Shown in pieces: positions 43,595-54,584 of a DNA stretch of 64,000 nt. Positions within the stretch are counted from its first letter, which is position 1. Every line of letters begins with the position of its first letter. Where the stretch lies: the NCBI GenBank assembly GCA_020809705.1, contig CP085826.1, forward strand, positions 1,116,001 through 1,180,000, given 5' to 3'. The notes beneath the pieces are model-generated. The model did no database searches. It worked only from the letters and a program-made list of their open reading frames with translations, and was not told the origin of the DNA. The stretch comes from Calonectria ilicicola (taxonomy: Eukaryota > Ascomycota > Sordariomycetes > Hypocreales > Nectriaceae). A program made the position numbers and the translations under genes.

Positions 43595-45391
43595 TCAGTA
43601 TTGAGGATTCTGTCCAAAGCCTTGGTTTTGTTGATAGTCCTGATTTTGTTGGTAACCCTGGTTGGATTGGTAGCCCTGGTTTTGCTGGTGACCTTGGTTT
43701 TGCTGGTGACCTTGGTAGCCTTGGGACTGGTTCGATTGGTACTGCTGAGGGTTGTATTGCTGTGTTGGCTGGTACTGATCTGGTCGATATTCTTGATGAG
43801 ATTGCTGCTGGTATTGGTCAGGTCGATACTCCTGTTGCGAATGCTGCTGGGGAGGTCGATATTCTTGGTGGGATTGTTGTGGAGGTCGGTAGTCTTGGTT
43901 TTGTTGATGGTTATCGGGTCGATATTCCTGATGCTGTGGAGGAGGGTTGTACCCTTGTTGGCCGCCGTATGACTGGTCCCCAGGCAGTTCATGGGATGGG
44001 GGAGGGGCGTAGCCCCCCTGTGAAGGGGGTACAGGCTGGTTCGCACCACCGAGGTGCGCATTATTTGTCGGTGCTCCCACACTGACACCTTCGTTGCCAA
44101 TATCATCTGGCACGTTGATCTTGACCTTGGGCAAGTACTTTTGCACCTTCTGCTGGACCATACCCTGCACAAAGACCCAGCTCTGACGCTCAAATTTGCG
44201 GTGTCCACCATTGACCACTCCCAAAATGCTTTCGCGTAGAGTCTCCTGCACCTTTCGCACCAGACCGCGGATCTTGTTCACCAGCTTGGACTTGATGTCA
44301 TCTCCGAACCCGCGGTCTGCTTGGGCCCCAGCATCGCGGTCCAACTGTGAGTCGAATGGATTTCCGCCAAGGATCTTCTCAAGTGGGCGCTGGAACTTGT
44401 CAGGAAGCAACTCAAACAGCTCCTTCTCGATGCTTCCTAGAATCTTGCGGAACTCTAGACGCACGTCCCTGTGGACTCGGGCAAGGCCTGTGCTGAGCTT
44501 GTCGCTAATGACTCTGGAAAATCCACCACTACGTTCTTCATCGCCACCATCGCGATCATGATCTCCAATATCTCTGGAAGACCCCTCGTGGGATCCATGC
44601 TTCTTGCTTCCGAACAAGCCTCCCAATCCTTTGACAAGGTCCTTGACCTGATCCTCAATCTCACCCTTGACACCGTCACCAAGATCTCGCGAGCTCGTGT
44701 TTCCGCGCAGCCAGCGTTTGATGTGATCCAAAGCGATGCGAGTAAACTTTTCGGCGATGGGTGCATGTTGCTCTCGTAGCTTTGCGCCGACCTCCTCCTT
44801 GATCTCGGGGCTGATCATGCGAGCCTTCTCTTCTGGGTTGCGTGCAGCATCCTTGACGGTGTTGCTGATTACGCCAAGAAGACCATCAAGCTCGAACTTC
44901 TGGCCCCTTTGTCCCTTGTTGTCGTCGATGTGGTCTTGAACGGCGTCGATGGCGGCTGAGAGGAAACCCCTGGCTCCCCGTGAGAAGGAGTCTCCGTCGT
45001 CGCCTCCGCCTCCTCGGGATCGGGTCTCGCCCTGGCTTTGACGGCCCTCGGTGATGTCGAAAATTTCGCGCAAGTCGTCTCCTGCTTCGTCAGAGATTTT
45101 GCTGAAGCTGCGGGTCAGCTTGGCAATCTCGTCGGCGAAGGGCAGGGACTGGCCGCCGTAGGAATCTGGAGCAGAGTCATCTAAGTTTCTTGATCCTCCC
45201 GAGTTCCCCTTGTCCTTGTTGAACAGAGAACGAAAGGCGTCGACGACCTGGTCCTCCAAAGAGTCGATTGTCTTTTGCTGAAACACCTCAAGCTCCTCGG
45301 TGATGCGGGGCTGGATCTGAGGCGCAAGCGAGTCGACGTACTCGTCCACCTTCTTCATCAACACCTCGGGGACGCCGTGGGAGGAAGACAT
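43595..45391 (-). CDS. conserved fungal protein with Q/N/Y-rich, prion-like C-terminus
   Basis: A 598-aa intronless frame. Residues 1-~430 are charged and helical, with no domain I can name (MKKVDEYVDSLAPQIQPRITEELEVFQQK; repeated KDLVKGLGGLFGSKK and RKILGSIEKELFELLP type helices), which looks like a conserved soluble or peripheral protein. After GGANQPVPPSQGGYAPPP, the last ~140 residues are Gln, Asn, Tyr and Pro-rich and made of short imperfect repeats: QEYRPDQYQ-type units and later HQQNQG/YQQNQG units. Tyr-spaced Q/N repeats are typical of prion-like condensate-forming tails. C-rich codons in the first half suggest good expression. Function unknown. Confidence 0.82.
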   Translation of the reverse strand: MSSSHGVPEVLMKKVDEYVDSLAPQIQPRITEELEVFQQKTIDSLEDQVVDAFRSLFNKDKGNSGGSRNLDDSAPDSYGGQSLPFADEIAKLTRSFSKISDEAGDDLREIFDITEGRQSQGETRSRGGGGDDGDSFSRGARGFLSAAIDAVQDHIDDNKGQRGQKFELDGLLGVISNTVKDAARNPEEKARMISPEIKEEVGAKLREQHAPIAEKFTRIALDHIKRWLRGNTSSRDLGDGVKGEIEDQVKDLVKGLGGLFGSKKHGSHEGSSRDIGDHDRDGGDEERSGGFSRVISDKLSTGLARVHRDVRLEFRKILGSIEKELFELLPDKFQRPLEKILGGNPFDSQLDRDAGAQADRGFGDDIKSKLVNKIRGLVRKVQETLRESILGVVNGGHRKFERQSWVFVQGMVQQKVQKYLPKVKINVPDDIGNEGVSVGAPTNNAHLGGANQPVPPSQGGYAPPPSHELPGDQSYGGQQGYNPPPQHQEYRPDNHQQNQDYRPPQQSHQEYRPPQQHSQQEYRPDQYQQQSHQEYRPDQYQPTQQYNPQQYQSNQSQGYQGHQQNQGHQQNQGYQSNQGYQQNQDYQQNQGFGQNPQY

Positions 45392-45721
45392 GGCTGGCTG
45401 CAGCTGCGCGTAGTAACGGTTGAAGTTGGTCTAGTGCCCAAATAAGCAAAGCGAAAAAAAAGAGTACAGTATTCGCGTTGATGTGGCAGCTGCGAGATGC
45501 TGTGCTGGGCTGAGCTATGGTGGGGTTGTTCTGGATTTGGGGATCGACACACGCTAACGACGTCAGCCCCTGCACGGACCAGCTCAAAAAAACATGCTTA
45601 CTTAAGGAGGACTCAAGAGGTTTTTGACTGCACCCACAACACGACCAAGTTGATCAACCAAGTTCAAGCAACTAGTTCAGGGTTTATCTTCCTGCCTTCT
45701 GGGCCTTGACTTGACTGCAAA
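45392..45721. other. divergent intergenic region
   Basis: The 330 bases separate the Q/N-rich gene and the basic orphan gene, so they hold both promoters. No other feature is seen. Confidence 0.5.
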
Positions 45722-46741
45722 ATGCGTCGAAATCACCGAAAGCCGATCCCGACAAAGGCCACGATGGCAAAGCACGCGGAATCCATGGTTGATCGATTTA
45801 AACGCGGCCTCGTTTTGACCGCGACGATGGGCCAAAAGCACTCAAATCCCACCCCGGAAAAATCTACGTCAACGAAACCCATGAAAATTGCGGCTGCTAA
45901 ACTCCGACGCAAGCAGGCCAAGAAGAAAAAGAGGAATAGGGTAGAAATGGGAACTGGGGTATGGATAGCTGAATATTGCACGCCATACTTGGATGGTGCG
46001 CCCAAGGACATTGATCCCGACACTACGGCGGTGATTGTTGGTGGAGACATTAAATTGTGCTTCTGTCCGAACAAGAAACTGAAGCCTACGAACAACATCT
46101 GGCTAATTCAATTTAAGAAAGCCATACAAATAGAAGAGAGAGTCACTGCCGATGGATGGGCCGTTGATAAATCCCAGAACGCGAATGGCCGTACTTCCCC
46201 GTACTTTGGGTACAATAATTCGAGCCAGAAATCGAACATAATTAGGTTTGTCAGAAATATGACCCAGAAGTTTTTTGGGAAGAATCCCTCGAAGAAAGGG
46301 TATGTGCCTGAGATTGGTGTTGATGGTCTTCGAAAGAGAACGACCCATACTTATCTTATTGATCCAGTGAGAGATCTTTGCCCCTTGTCCAAACTAGAGA
46401 GAAGCAAAACTGAAACTGTCAAATTTGTAACTTATGCATATGATGAAGATAATAACAGATGGCTCGGTGGTGTCTCATGGGGATATACTATCTCTCTTGA
46501 AAACAATAAAACCAAAGTAAGCTTCATAGGACTTTCGAAGCGTAGTGAAGGCAGATTGCGAGATGAAGAAAACGAAGCTCGCAAAGTATGGGAGGAAACC
46601 CCCACAAACCTCCCTATCTCTGATACGACAGAAGAAGCTTCTGAGGTTATTCAAAATGGAGATGAAGACCAAAACTCACAATTTGATAACAGCGACGATG
46701 AGAGCGGTGACAATGGTGGTGACTGGAACGAGGATAACTAA
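45722..46741 (+). CDS. orphan basic/acidic protein, function unknown
   Basis: A 339-aa intronless frame. I do not recognise a family. Residues 1-75 are strongly basic with a nuclear-localisation-like run (KLRRKQAKKKKRNR). The middle (~80-280) looks like a folded domain: VWIAEYCTPYLDGAPKDI, IWLIQFKKAIQIEERV, GWAVDKSQ and SPYFGYNN, later TVKFVTYAYDEDNNRWLGGVSWGYTI. The final ~60 residues are Asp/Glu/Asn-rich and probably disordered. The GWAVD...SPYFGY...GGVSWG order recalls some bacterial hypothetical proteins, but I could not verify it. AT-richer codons than the neighbouring Q/N gene fit a lineage-specific or acquired gene. The first ATG is used. Confidence 0.65.
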   Translation: MRRNHRKPIPTKATMAKHAESMVDRFKRGLVLTATMGQKHSNPTPEKSTSTKPMKIAAAKLRRKQAKKKKRNRVEMGTGVWIAEYCTPYLDGAPKDIDPDTTAVIVGGDIKLCFCPNKKLKPTNNIWLIQFKKAIQIEERVTADGWAVDKSQNANGRTSPYFGYNNSSQKSNIIRFVRNMTQKFFGKNPSKKGYVPEIGVDGLRKRTTHTYLIDPVRDLCPLSKLERSKTETVKFVTYAYDEDNNRWLGGVSWGYTISLENNKTKVSFIGLSKRSEGRLRDEENEARKVWEETPTNLPISDTTEEASEVIQNGDEDQNSQFDNSDDESGDNGGDWNEDN

Positions 46742-47122
46742 GAGTTGTCACATTTTCTGTCTTAAGTTGTTACAATGAAGAACCGAAAAGCAGCTAAAAA
46801 CATTAACAAACCCTAGTGTTGGTGGGTTATGCACTGCTGGATGAAATTGATCAGTCTTCCCCGGAGTAGATTAGTTTGGAAATATGAAGGGGATTATGTT
46901 TGGTACCAGATTGGACATCACATGCTTTCTTCTCATTTTGTCTTAAGTCACCTCAAATTACTCATCCACATGCTATAAAGATATAAACCAAAAAAAATCA
47001 CAATCCTTATGATTTCATCGATTGACTTTCAATACAACTTAATTACCTTAATCAATATTGAGTATTGCCCAATGTAGTGCTTCTATTATTCTTATTGCTG
47101 GGGCCTGATCCAACGTCCTGCG
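46742..47122. other. convergent 3' intergenic region
   Basis: It lies between the orphan gene and the kinase-like gene. AT-rich, with no gene seen. Confidence 0.5.
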
Positions 47123-48440
47123 TTATTCGCTACCTGTGATTTGTCCTGTAGCAAGGACACGAGTCCCTTCATCTAGTTTACTGCTAGGCGGCCGCTGCCA
47201 GTTCAGCACTGGCTGGTCATTTTCTCGCGCCTCACGGCGAGACTTTCTCCATGACCGAAACTCATGATAGGATTTTACATTCCCTTGTCTATCCGCAACA
47301 GGAAATCTTTTCAAGGGAGCATCCGGTATTGGTGGTAACTCGAAATATTTTGGAGCCTCCGCGTAGTTGGTAAAACTCTGCACTGTTCGGCGCATCTGAA
47401 TCCACTTGGCGAGCATTTGGCGATACTCAGACACAGGTTTATCGAGACGTACATCTGGATGCCTTTCCCATTCTTTTAGGCCCTCTACATCGGCAGAATT
47501 TTATTGATGAAAAGGAATGGTGCGGAAGTGAATGTTACGAGTAATAATTTCGTAAACAGTAAAAGTGACGCCCTTTATATCATCTCGATCCTCAAGGTAT
47601 CCCTTGGAACCTATTTGCCCAGAGTAATTAAAGTCAAATATCATGAGTGAGTCGGCCTCCTCATCAATAAGTAAGTTGCGGGGAGCGATGTCCTGATGTA
47701 CTATGCCGTACTTCAAGTTCAGATCGTCCACAACTTCCAAAAGTTGTTTTAGATACTTCAACTTGAAAACTCGCGAGCTGTTTTGCTCGATGGTACCTCC
47801 TGGGATGTAGCGGGATGTGAAGCCAACCGCAACGATTTTGTCCCCAAGTTCGTCAACAACCACTCGACCAAAAGGCACAATATGTGGGTGTTGAGGAAGC
47901 CGCATAGATATTTGCAGCTCATACCACAGGCGGTCCCAGAACTGATGCTGGAAGTAATACTTGAAGGCAAGCTGCTGAGAATTAGCGTCATGATGGAAGT
48001 TATGGGGCTAATATAATCCAACTTACCTGGGTCGAATCAACTGTCGTATGTCCCAAAGACATCACAGAATCTGCCATTGGAGCAAGTCTACGACTCTCTA
48101 CCAGTTTCGAACGGTGAATGGTCTTGACGTTTTGAGGAAGCTGGAATTTGTCCAATGAGACATATTCCGGACAAACTGTGCGATCATCCTCGTGCCGAGA
48201 AGAAGTTGAGATCAAATCACCCTGAGGAGAAACCTGAATAGAAACCACGTCGGGTCCAAGTTGGTTAATATAACGGTTAAGGTACTCAACCGTAATTTCT
48301 GCATTAAACTCGGGCTCATCAATCGTAACAGCAATAGTACGCCGCTCGTCCCAGTCAACGATCCACCAGCAGGATTCGCCTCCGGGTATCATATCACCTT
48401 CGGACACAAAGAATCGCGAACGCTCTTTATCGGTAATCAT
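47123..48440 (-). pseudogene. kinase-like protein gene interrupted by an in-frame TAA
   Basis: Exon 1 48027-48440, intron 47975-48026 (GTAAGT..CTCAG, with a CAGCAG acceptor), exon 2 from 47974. The frame reads a kinase-like C-lobe: GIVHQDIAPRNLLID (HxDxxxxN catalytic-loop pattern) and MIFDFNYS (DFN in place of DFG). It stops at 47501-47503 (TAA) directly after IPFHQ. In the same frame the next 125 codons are open to 47123 and carry on with NSADVEGLKEWERHPDVRLDKPVSEYRQMLAKWIQMRR, the expected C-terminal tail of this fungal kinase-like family. Total 422 codons with one nonsense codon. No standard glycine loop or VAIK lysine is seen in the N-lobe, so activity was doubtful even when intact. A recent nonsense mutation or read-through are the options; a splice around it has no sites. 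Confidence 0.72.
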
Positions 48441-48785
48441 GTTAAGGTGTGGAAATTACAGAACGAAAGTGGTGGCTTGGAAAATACAGAGCAATCGAGA
48501 TTATGATAAGATAAATGAAAAACCAAGGCAGGCTGTGTACGAGGGCGGAAAAAATAGCCACCGCCTAGACTAATAGCCCCACTAATTTTGTTGATTGGAC
48601 CTGGATCTGTAAAGGCTGGACCTGAGATTTACTGTCTGCCCGGAAAACTGGCACGTGATTAAGCACAAACTAGTGTATGTTTTGATGAGCCCGACTCAAG
48701 AAATTTCCTCATTAAAATATAGGGTATTTGCCCCATCAGCCAACCCCTTTTATGGTTTGTCTGCCAAATTTTATCGAAACCGGAA

Positions 48786-50675
48786 CTATCGACGATATCT
48801 CGTTCCACGACCAGAACCTATGCGTGTGTTCAGAGCGTGAACTCTGTCCCTACTTTGTAAGCCATTCGATTTCATGTTCTTGACAGAAATTATACACTCT
48901 GAGAACTCTGTGGTTAAGATTTTGGACCATCTCGATTCATAAGCAACTAGAAAGAGCTTCACTTTTGTAGCGCTTGGATGGTTGCACGCATCAATCGTCC
49001 TCCATAACGCCTGAACAAAGCCCGAGGCTTCTGGACCTTCCTCGGAGGGACAAATCATAGCTAAATCCACTATAATATAAATTTCTCCTCCAACAGTTGC
49101 GATGACTTGATTAAACAGCGCAAACCAATCTTTCAATGTATGCGATGTTTGAAATTGTAAATAACGTAGCGACATTTGCTTCTCCGTGTTGTCCACAGCC
49201 GTAAGTCTCAAGGCTTGCCATGAGAGATATTTTATCAGCTCCATCGCTGTGGAGATTGGCCGTGACTTTTCAGCACTTGGCAATGCCCATATAGTAGAAA
49301 TAGTGTTTGACCTTAACGTTTGAATTACGTCAATACTGAAATCTAGCATTGCTAAACGTGTAGCAAATGGACCTTTGATGACAGTGAGCAAGGAGGTGTG
49401 ATCTGACGACCACTTGACGAGTTTTGGAGACAGCCAAAACTTATTCGTACTCATCCTAGGACCTATCCCAGAGGCCCTTCGGTTACGAAAAAGCCGATGA
49501 TGTTTATAACACTTGTCAGGATTTTCAAAGCTCAACTCGAATGTAGAAAGAACCTGAGATAGTTGGAGTTCGGATAAACGCCGGTTGGTGTTTACCTGGG
49601 CACTCGTCTGAATAGAATGGAAGGCTCCATAGGTGTTAGCATGGGGATTAATTAAGTTTTTACTTTGAGGTCTTACTCTCGATCTTTTCCAGAAGATTAT
49701 TGATCGTTAGCCCCGAGGCGCTTAATAGGGATATGATTGAATTCAATTTTGTTTCATGATTTTTACCCAACATCTCCAACCTTGAGACAGAATCGTTCAG
49801 GGCTGTGAGTTGATTTTTCCTATTCTCATCAGCTCTTTGTAGTGTTGTGATGAGATTATCTAATTTTTCAGATTGCGTCGTATGCATGATGTGAAGTTCA
49901 GCCTGGGACCCCACAGTAGCCAGCTCGATGATGTTATTTGAATACTGCGTAATGCGCTCCAATACATCTGCATAACATAGATCACGTGGCCGCGTAAAGC
50001 TGTGATAGAAATGTCGGAATCGAGACTCATTGCACCAAGAGTAGGCCATCAGGAGGAATTCTAAAATTGACGAGTACAGCCTCTCGACCGCTACTCGCAT
50101 ATGCTGAGTGGGATAAAGCTTGGACAAAATCTGTATTCGTGGAAGACGTAATGCAATCTGCGAAATGGACTTTGCCACTAATTTCAATGTCTCTGCATGG
50201 TTTATGACGCTCTGGAGGGTTGCGATAAGTTAACATGTGGTACGGCACCTACTGTCGAAGGCCTGTTCACTCACCACAAACAACAATTTCATTGTACCCC
50301 AAACCAGGGACACATATTCCGGGTGATGTTGAACAAAAACATCGAGAATTGTCCCGTAATGAGAGATTCCCTCGCAGGCCTTCTGAAGCCATTTACGTGT
50401 TTTGGAAGATCCAGCCTTAGCCTCATACATGGACAGTGAATCGCTAACCACCTGCTGCACATGTTCAATGGATGTGGCGCTGGCTACTATTAATTTCTCT
50501 TGATCGGTTAGCACACCGCCCTGGTCGAAATACTTTTTAGCAGCCTCGAACGCATAGTCCGCAATTTTCTCCTCATCTGCCACTGTCAGCCTGGAAAGTA
50601 CTTTGATTCGTTGACAAATTGCCTACCATCTTTCTTTCCCTTACACCATGGTCCAAACTTGGAATCAGCATCCAT
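48786..50675 (-). CDS. DUF7708 domain protein
   Basis: Four exons, 50627-50675, 50275-50582, 49677-50211 and 48786-49624; introns 44, 63 and 52 nt; 576 aa. Residues ~17-220 match the DUF7708 module: FEAAKKYFDQGG, then EYVSLVWGTMKLLFV, NHAETLKLVAKSISQIALRLPRIQI and RLYSSILEFLLMAYSW. A coiled-coil-like stretch (AELHIMHTTQSEKLDNLITTLQRADE...) leads to a C-terminal region with FHSIQTSAQ...LSELQLSQVL and IKGPFATRLAMLDFSIDVIQ. DUF7708 is found at the N-terminus of fungal STAND and related recognition proteins; here no NTPase domain follows. I selected the third acceptor (49624) because the next AG (49607) breaks the frame. Confidence 0.82.
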
Positions 50676-51094
50676 GGTGTTGAAAAGATAGCGATTGATG
50701 ATGGTTATTGGTGAAAATGCCTGCAAAAGAGGGAGGGTGAATCGGACCGGTCGCCTTGGGCGTGGCAATTAGGCAACCAAGGGGTCGTGCGAACCAGGTC
50801 GCAATGAGGCTGAGGTCCAAGAACCAATCACAACACGCAACGGAATCACATGACACGAAGTCGCACCGTGTCCTAATACAAATGCTGTCTTCTTTCTCAT
50901 ATTCTACAACACTGTATTCGGTGGTAAGATATCAGATCAACACTACAGAGGCACAGAACAGTGTGCCACCACACTCAAAATACTACCGCACCACAAAGGG
51001 TGCTCATCATCCGTCGACACCAATCAGAACGGTACCCAATCTTGCATCCAAATCATTGATCTTACTGAGGCAACAGAACAAAAAACAGTTCATT
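50676..51094. promoter_or_regulatory. shared divergent promoter region, DUF7708 gene / AAA+ gene
   Basis: 419 bases between two divergent starts. The AAA+ frame is open through most of it (from 50756), so the true start could lie further upstream. No defined motif was recognised. Confidence 0.4.
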
Positions 51095-54000
51095 ATGGCT
51101 CGTCGGAGGCAAGATGACATGGAAGGAGGTGCTTCTCATGGGATCAGTGGCCCTGACGGTCTTGAGGGCCTTGTTGGTCCTCCTAAACCCAGCAGGCAAC
51201 CATTCCCCGTTATCTCTCCTCAGGCTATGCGAACAAGCGCCTCCCCAAACCCAATTGAGCAAATGAAGCGCGGTACTCCGCAGATGCAAAACTCTAGGGT
51301 ACCTTCACCAGTGCCTGAAAATGTCCAACCCCGAGGCTCACCAAACCCCGGCATGAACTTCATGGGTAACCATGTTGATCCGAACATGAACCCCCATTTC
51401 TTCAAGGGTATGGACGGAAACATGGCACAGATGAACGGCATGCGACCTCCAAGCTCACATCCCGATCAACAGCTCTTCAACGTAAAGATGAACCCACAGA
51501 TGATTGCCCGACCGGGGCTGGGCGAACAGCCTCAAGGTGGCCGGGGCAATCCCCAGCAATGGCGGCCCGGGCCTAATGGACAGATGCTGCCCCCAGACGT
51601 ACAGCAGCAGAGCTCGGAGCCTCTGGCTGCCAATTCAACATTAAATCCTCTAGAGGGGAAAGGAGATGTTCAGCAGGATTCGAAAACCCATTACACAATT
51701 TCCCAGGATGAGATAGGGACTGCCAATAATGGGAGGCTTGTCGCGATGAAGATTGATCCGAAGAATTCTCATTCTAAACCAGGTGGCTCTCAAGTCTGGG
51801 CTTCTCCGGTATCTCTCCGAACCCCTGTTAACAACCCATTCACTGCCCAGGATAGTTCAGCTCTTCCGTCCGTGGGTGATTCTTACAGACATATCAATAA
51901 GCTCATGCCAACACGCCCTTCCCTCAACCTTAGTCGAAAAACAAAGCGGGCTACTCCAGAGCTAAATAATCACGACAGTCGAACACCGCCGTTCTCCAGA
52001 ATGACAAAAAGGCCGCGAACAACCTACAGCCGCATCACTGAGAAACCTCTTCAGACGCCTACTCCTGGTCTCGCAATTCAATCTCCTCAGAGTTTTCCTG
52101 GGCAGAATATGAATTCTTCTCTTTCCACTCGCCTCATGTCTAATTCATGTGAATCATCTGAAGGACTAAATCACCTTTCAGCACCTGATGGCGGGACTGA
52201 TACCGACTTAAAAGACCTATCAAATTTCCCAAGCCCTGAACCAACCTGCCAAATTCTAACATCACCAAAAGATGATGCGACATCATATGGGACAACAGAG
52301 TTCTCGAACTTCCAATACACCAACCACAATACTACGAATGAATTTGAACCAAATTCGGGAATCGAAATGAAGCCGCCGTTTAACATAGACATGATGAAAA
52401 TGCTGCTGGCAAAGGTTCAGCTGTTAGAAAAAGAACAACGACAGGCCCAAAAAAGGCAACTAGCTATAAAAGCACCTGTTTTTCATGTGCTAGAACATGA
52501 TGGCAACACATATTTATCTAAACCATTTTGGGAATCAAATGATGGGGAAGTATCTCTCAATGCCCGACATCCAGTGTTTGATATAGAACGTCATATCGAA
52601 AAACAAGGCAACGTTGCTTTCAGTATTTATAAATACTACAACGAAGAGGACGCACCCAGAATAGCCAACGAGGCCAAGAAGACCGCGCATCCCTTTCCGG
52701 ATCCTGATCCAATCAGCCAGGAAATCGAATTAGTCTCTGATGAAATGAAAGATTCCTTTTCAACATTCCTTTCTCAGCATCAAGAAATCAAATCCGAATT
52801 TCCAGACTTAGAACACACGGATAGAATGCGACCACCCTACATCTGGTGGTTTCACTGTCGCAAGTCACACAATATTCAGACTATGCCTTCACGTCAAGCT
52901 GAGTTGGTTCTGACGCTAACTAACTGGATTGAAGCCAACCATGGTACCTTTTTCGATCAAATTCAGGACCAGTTTCGTCGGGGTCGAGTTTCTAGCTCAT
53001 CAATAGAATATCTTATACGACCGGGACAAGTCCTTGTTTCTAACCCCAGCGATCAGCCTACTGGCCATGTCGCCTTACACCATCCTGTCAGATTGCCTCA
53101 GTCTGAAATCAAAAATGTAGAAAATACAGAACGTGAATCAGAGTATTCATCCTCTTGGGTTATTGACACCAGATCCTATACTTACGCTGGTGAATTTCTT
53201 CGCTCTGAAGCTAAATTGACCATCAATTTGAGCACTAAGACTTTCAATGATGAAATTGATATCGCAAGTCTGGATACCACCCTTCTGGAATATGTCAACA
53301 CTGAGGTAAAGGAAATGCTGTTACGCAGAGGAGAGACATTTTGGAAATTACGCAATAAACAACTAGTTTCCTATCACGGAAAGGGTATAGGAGGCGAGCT
53401 GGCCGTATGTGTTCACTTTCTTCTGAGAAAAACATTATTTGTCTAACAAGAAACAGGGACAAAGATTTATGATAGACTTCGAAACCTACAAGGAACTTCA
53501 TCCACACAATAAATACACAAATGAAGCATCCAACAAGAGAATAGACCCAAGTTTATCCAAAAATGGAATAGAGCCGCAAGCGCCGGATATTTACCTCTTC
53601 CCAAAGCTAGTCCCTGGCTTTGATTTGAGACGTAAGAAATGGGGTAAGCAATCTTTCCTGCTTGTGCAATCTCTTCCAATGCTGACATGCGGGAAAGTGG
53701 ATCTAGAGGTTGATTTCATTCGGGATATTACCTGGAATGATAAAGCTTTTAAGAATCTAGTTGCCGATGAAGATATGAAGGAGATTGTCTTTGCTCTTGT
53801 TACTAACCAGCTAGAGGCTGAAAGTAGCACCGATCTTATTGCAAATAAAGGAAATGGTCTTATTATGCTTCTACATGGGCCACCAGGCACTGGAAAGACA
53901 TTTACAGCCGAATCTGTTGCAGAGATCGCTCGAAAGCCGCTCTACTTAGTAACATGTGGTGATATTGGCACTGAGCCCGAAGAGGTTGAGAAATATCTTA

Positions 54001-54584
54001 ACTCGGTTTTTCATTTAGGAAAGATTTGGGATTGTGTTGTACTTCTTGATGAAGCTAAAGTGTTTCTTGAGCAAAGAACACTACAAGACCTTAAGCGTAA
54101 TGCTCTGGTATCTGTATTTCTACGCGCCCTGGAATACTATGATGGTATTTTAATTCTTACTACAAACCGCGTTGGGACCTTTGATGAGGCATTTAAATCT
54201 CGCATTCAGTTGGCGCTCCGCTATGAGAAATTAAACGAGTCCCAGCGCAAGGAAGTCTGGCGAAATTTCATACACAGGCTTAAAGAGCTAGGGGAACACA
54301 ACTCAATCGATTTTGATGATATCGAGTTACACATTGAGGAATTGGCCCGATATACCATGAACGGGCGTCAGATACGGAATTCAATCACTACGGCAAGGCA
54401 ATTGGCCAAATATAAGCAGAAGAAAATGACCTTTACCCATCTAAAACGAGCTATCAGTGTTGCAAATAAGTTTGACAAATATCTAGCAGACGTTCGAGAG
54501 GCAGATGTTGAAGAGTTTGAGGGGAAAGGCGCAAATGGAAGGTTTTCAGATGAATACTTTGCGCGAGCTGACCAGACTCGATGA
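51095..54584 (+). CDS. AAA+ ATPase with DUF7025-like domain and a SomA/Flo8-like N-terminal segment
   Basis: Two exons, 51095-53404 and 53457-54584 (52-nt intron GTATGT..AACAG, branch CTAAC), 1145 aa. The AAA+ domain is near the C-terminus: Walker A GPPGTGKT at ~911-918, Walker B VVLLDEA near 967 (DEAK where most have DEAD), sensor-1 ILTTNR, and a trailing helical lid. Before it is a DUF7025-like region (VFHVLEHDGNTYLSKPFWES, IEKQGNVAFSIYKYYNEEDAP, DRMRPPYIWWFHCRKSH). The first ~180 residues are very different: Pro/Gln/Met/Gly-rich, with SASPNPIEQMKRGTPQM, MNFMGNHVDPNMNPHFFKGMDGNM and NGMRPPSSHP, which I recognise from the tail of SomA/Flo8 (LisH) regulators. Similarity even extends before the ATG (LRQQNKKQFI, in frame), so the start is uncertain. 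Confidence 0.8.
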
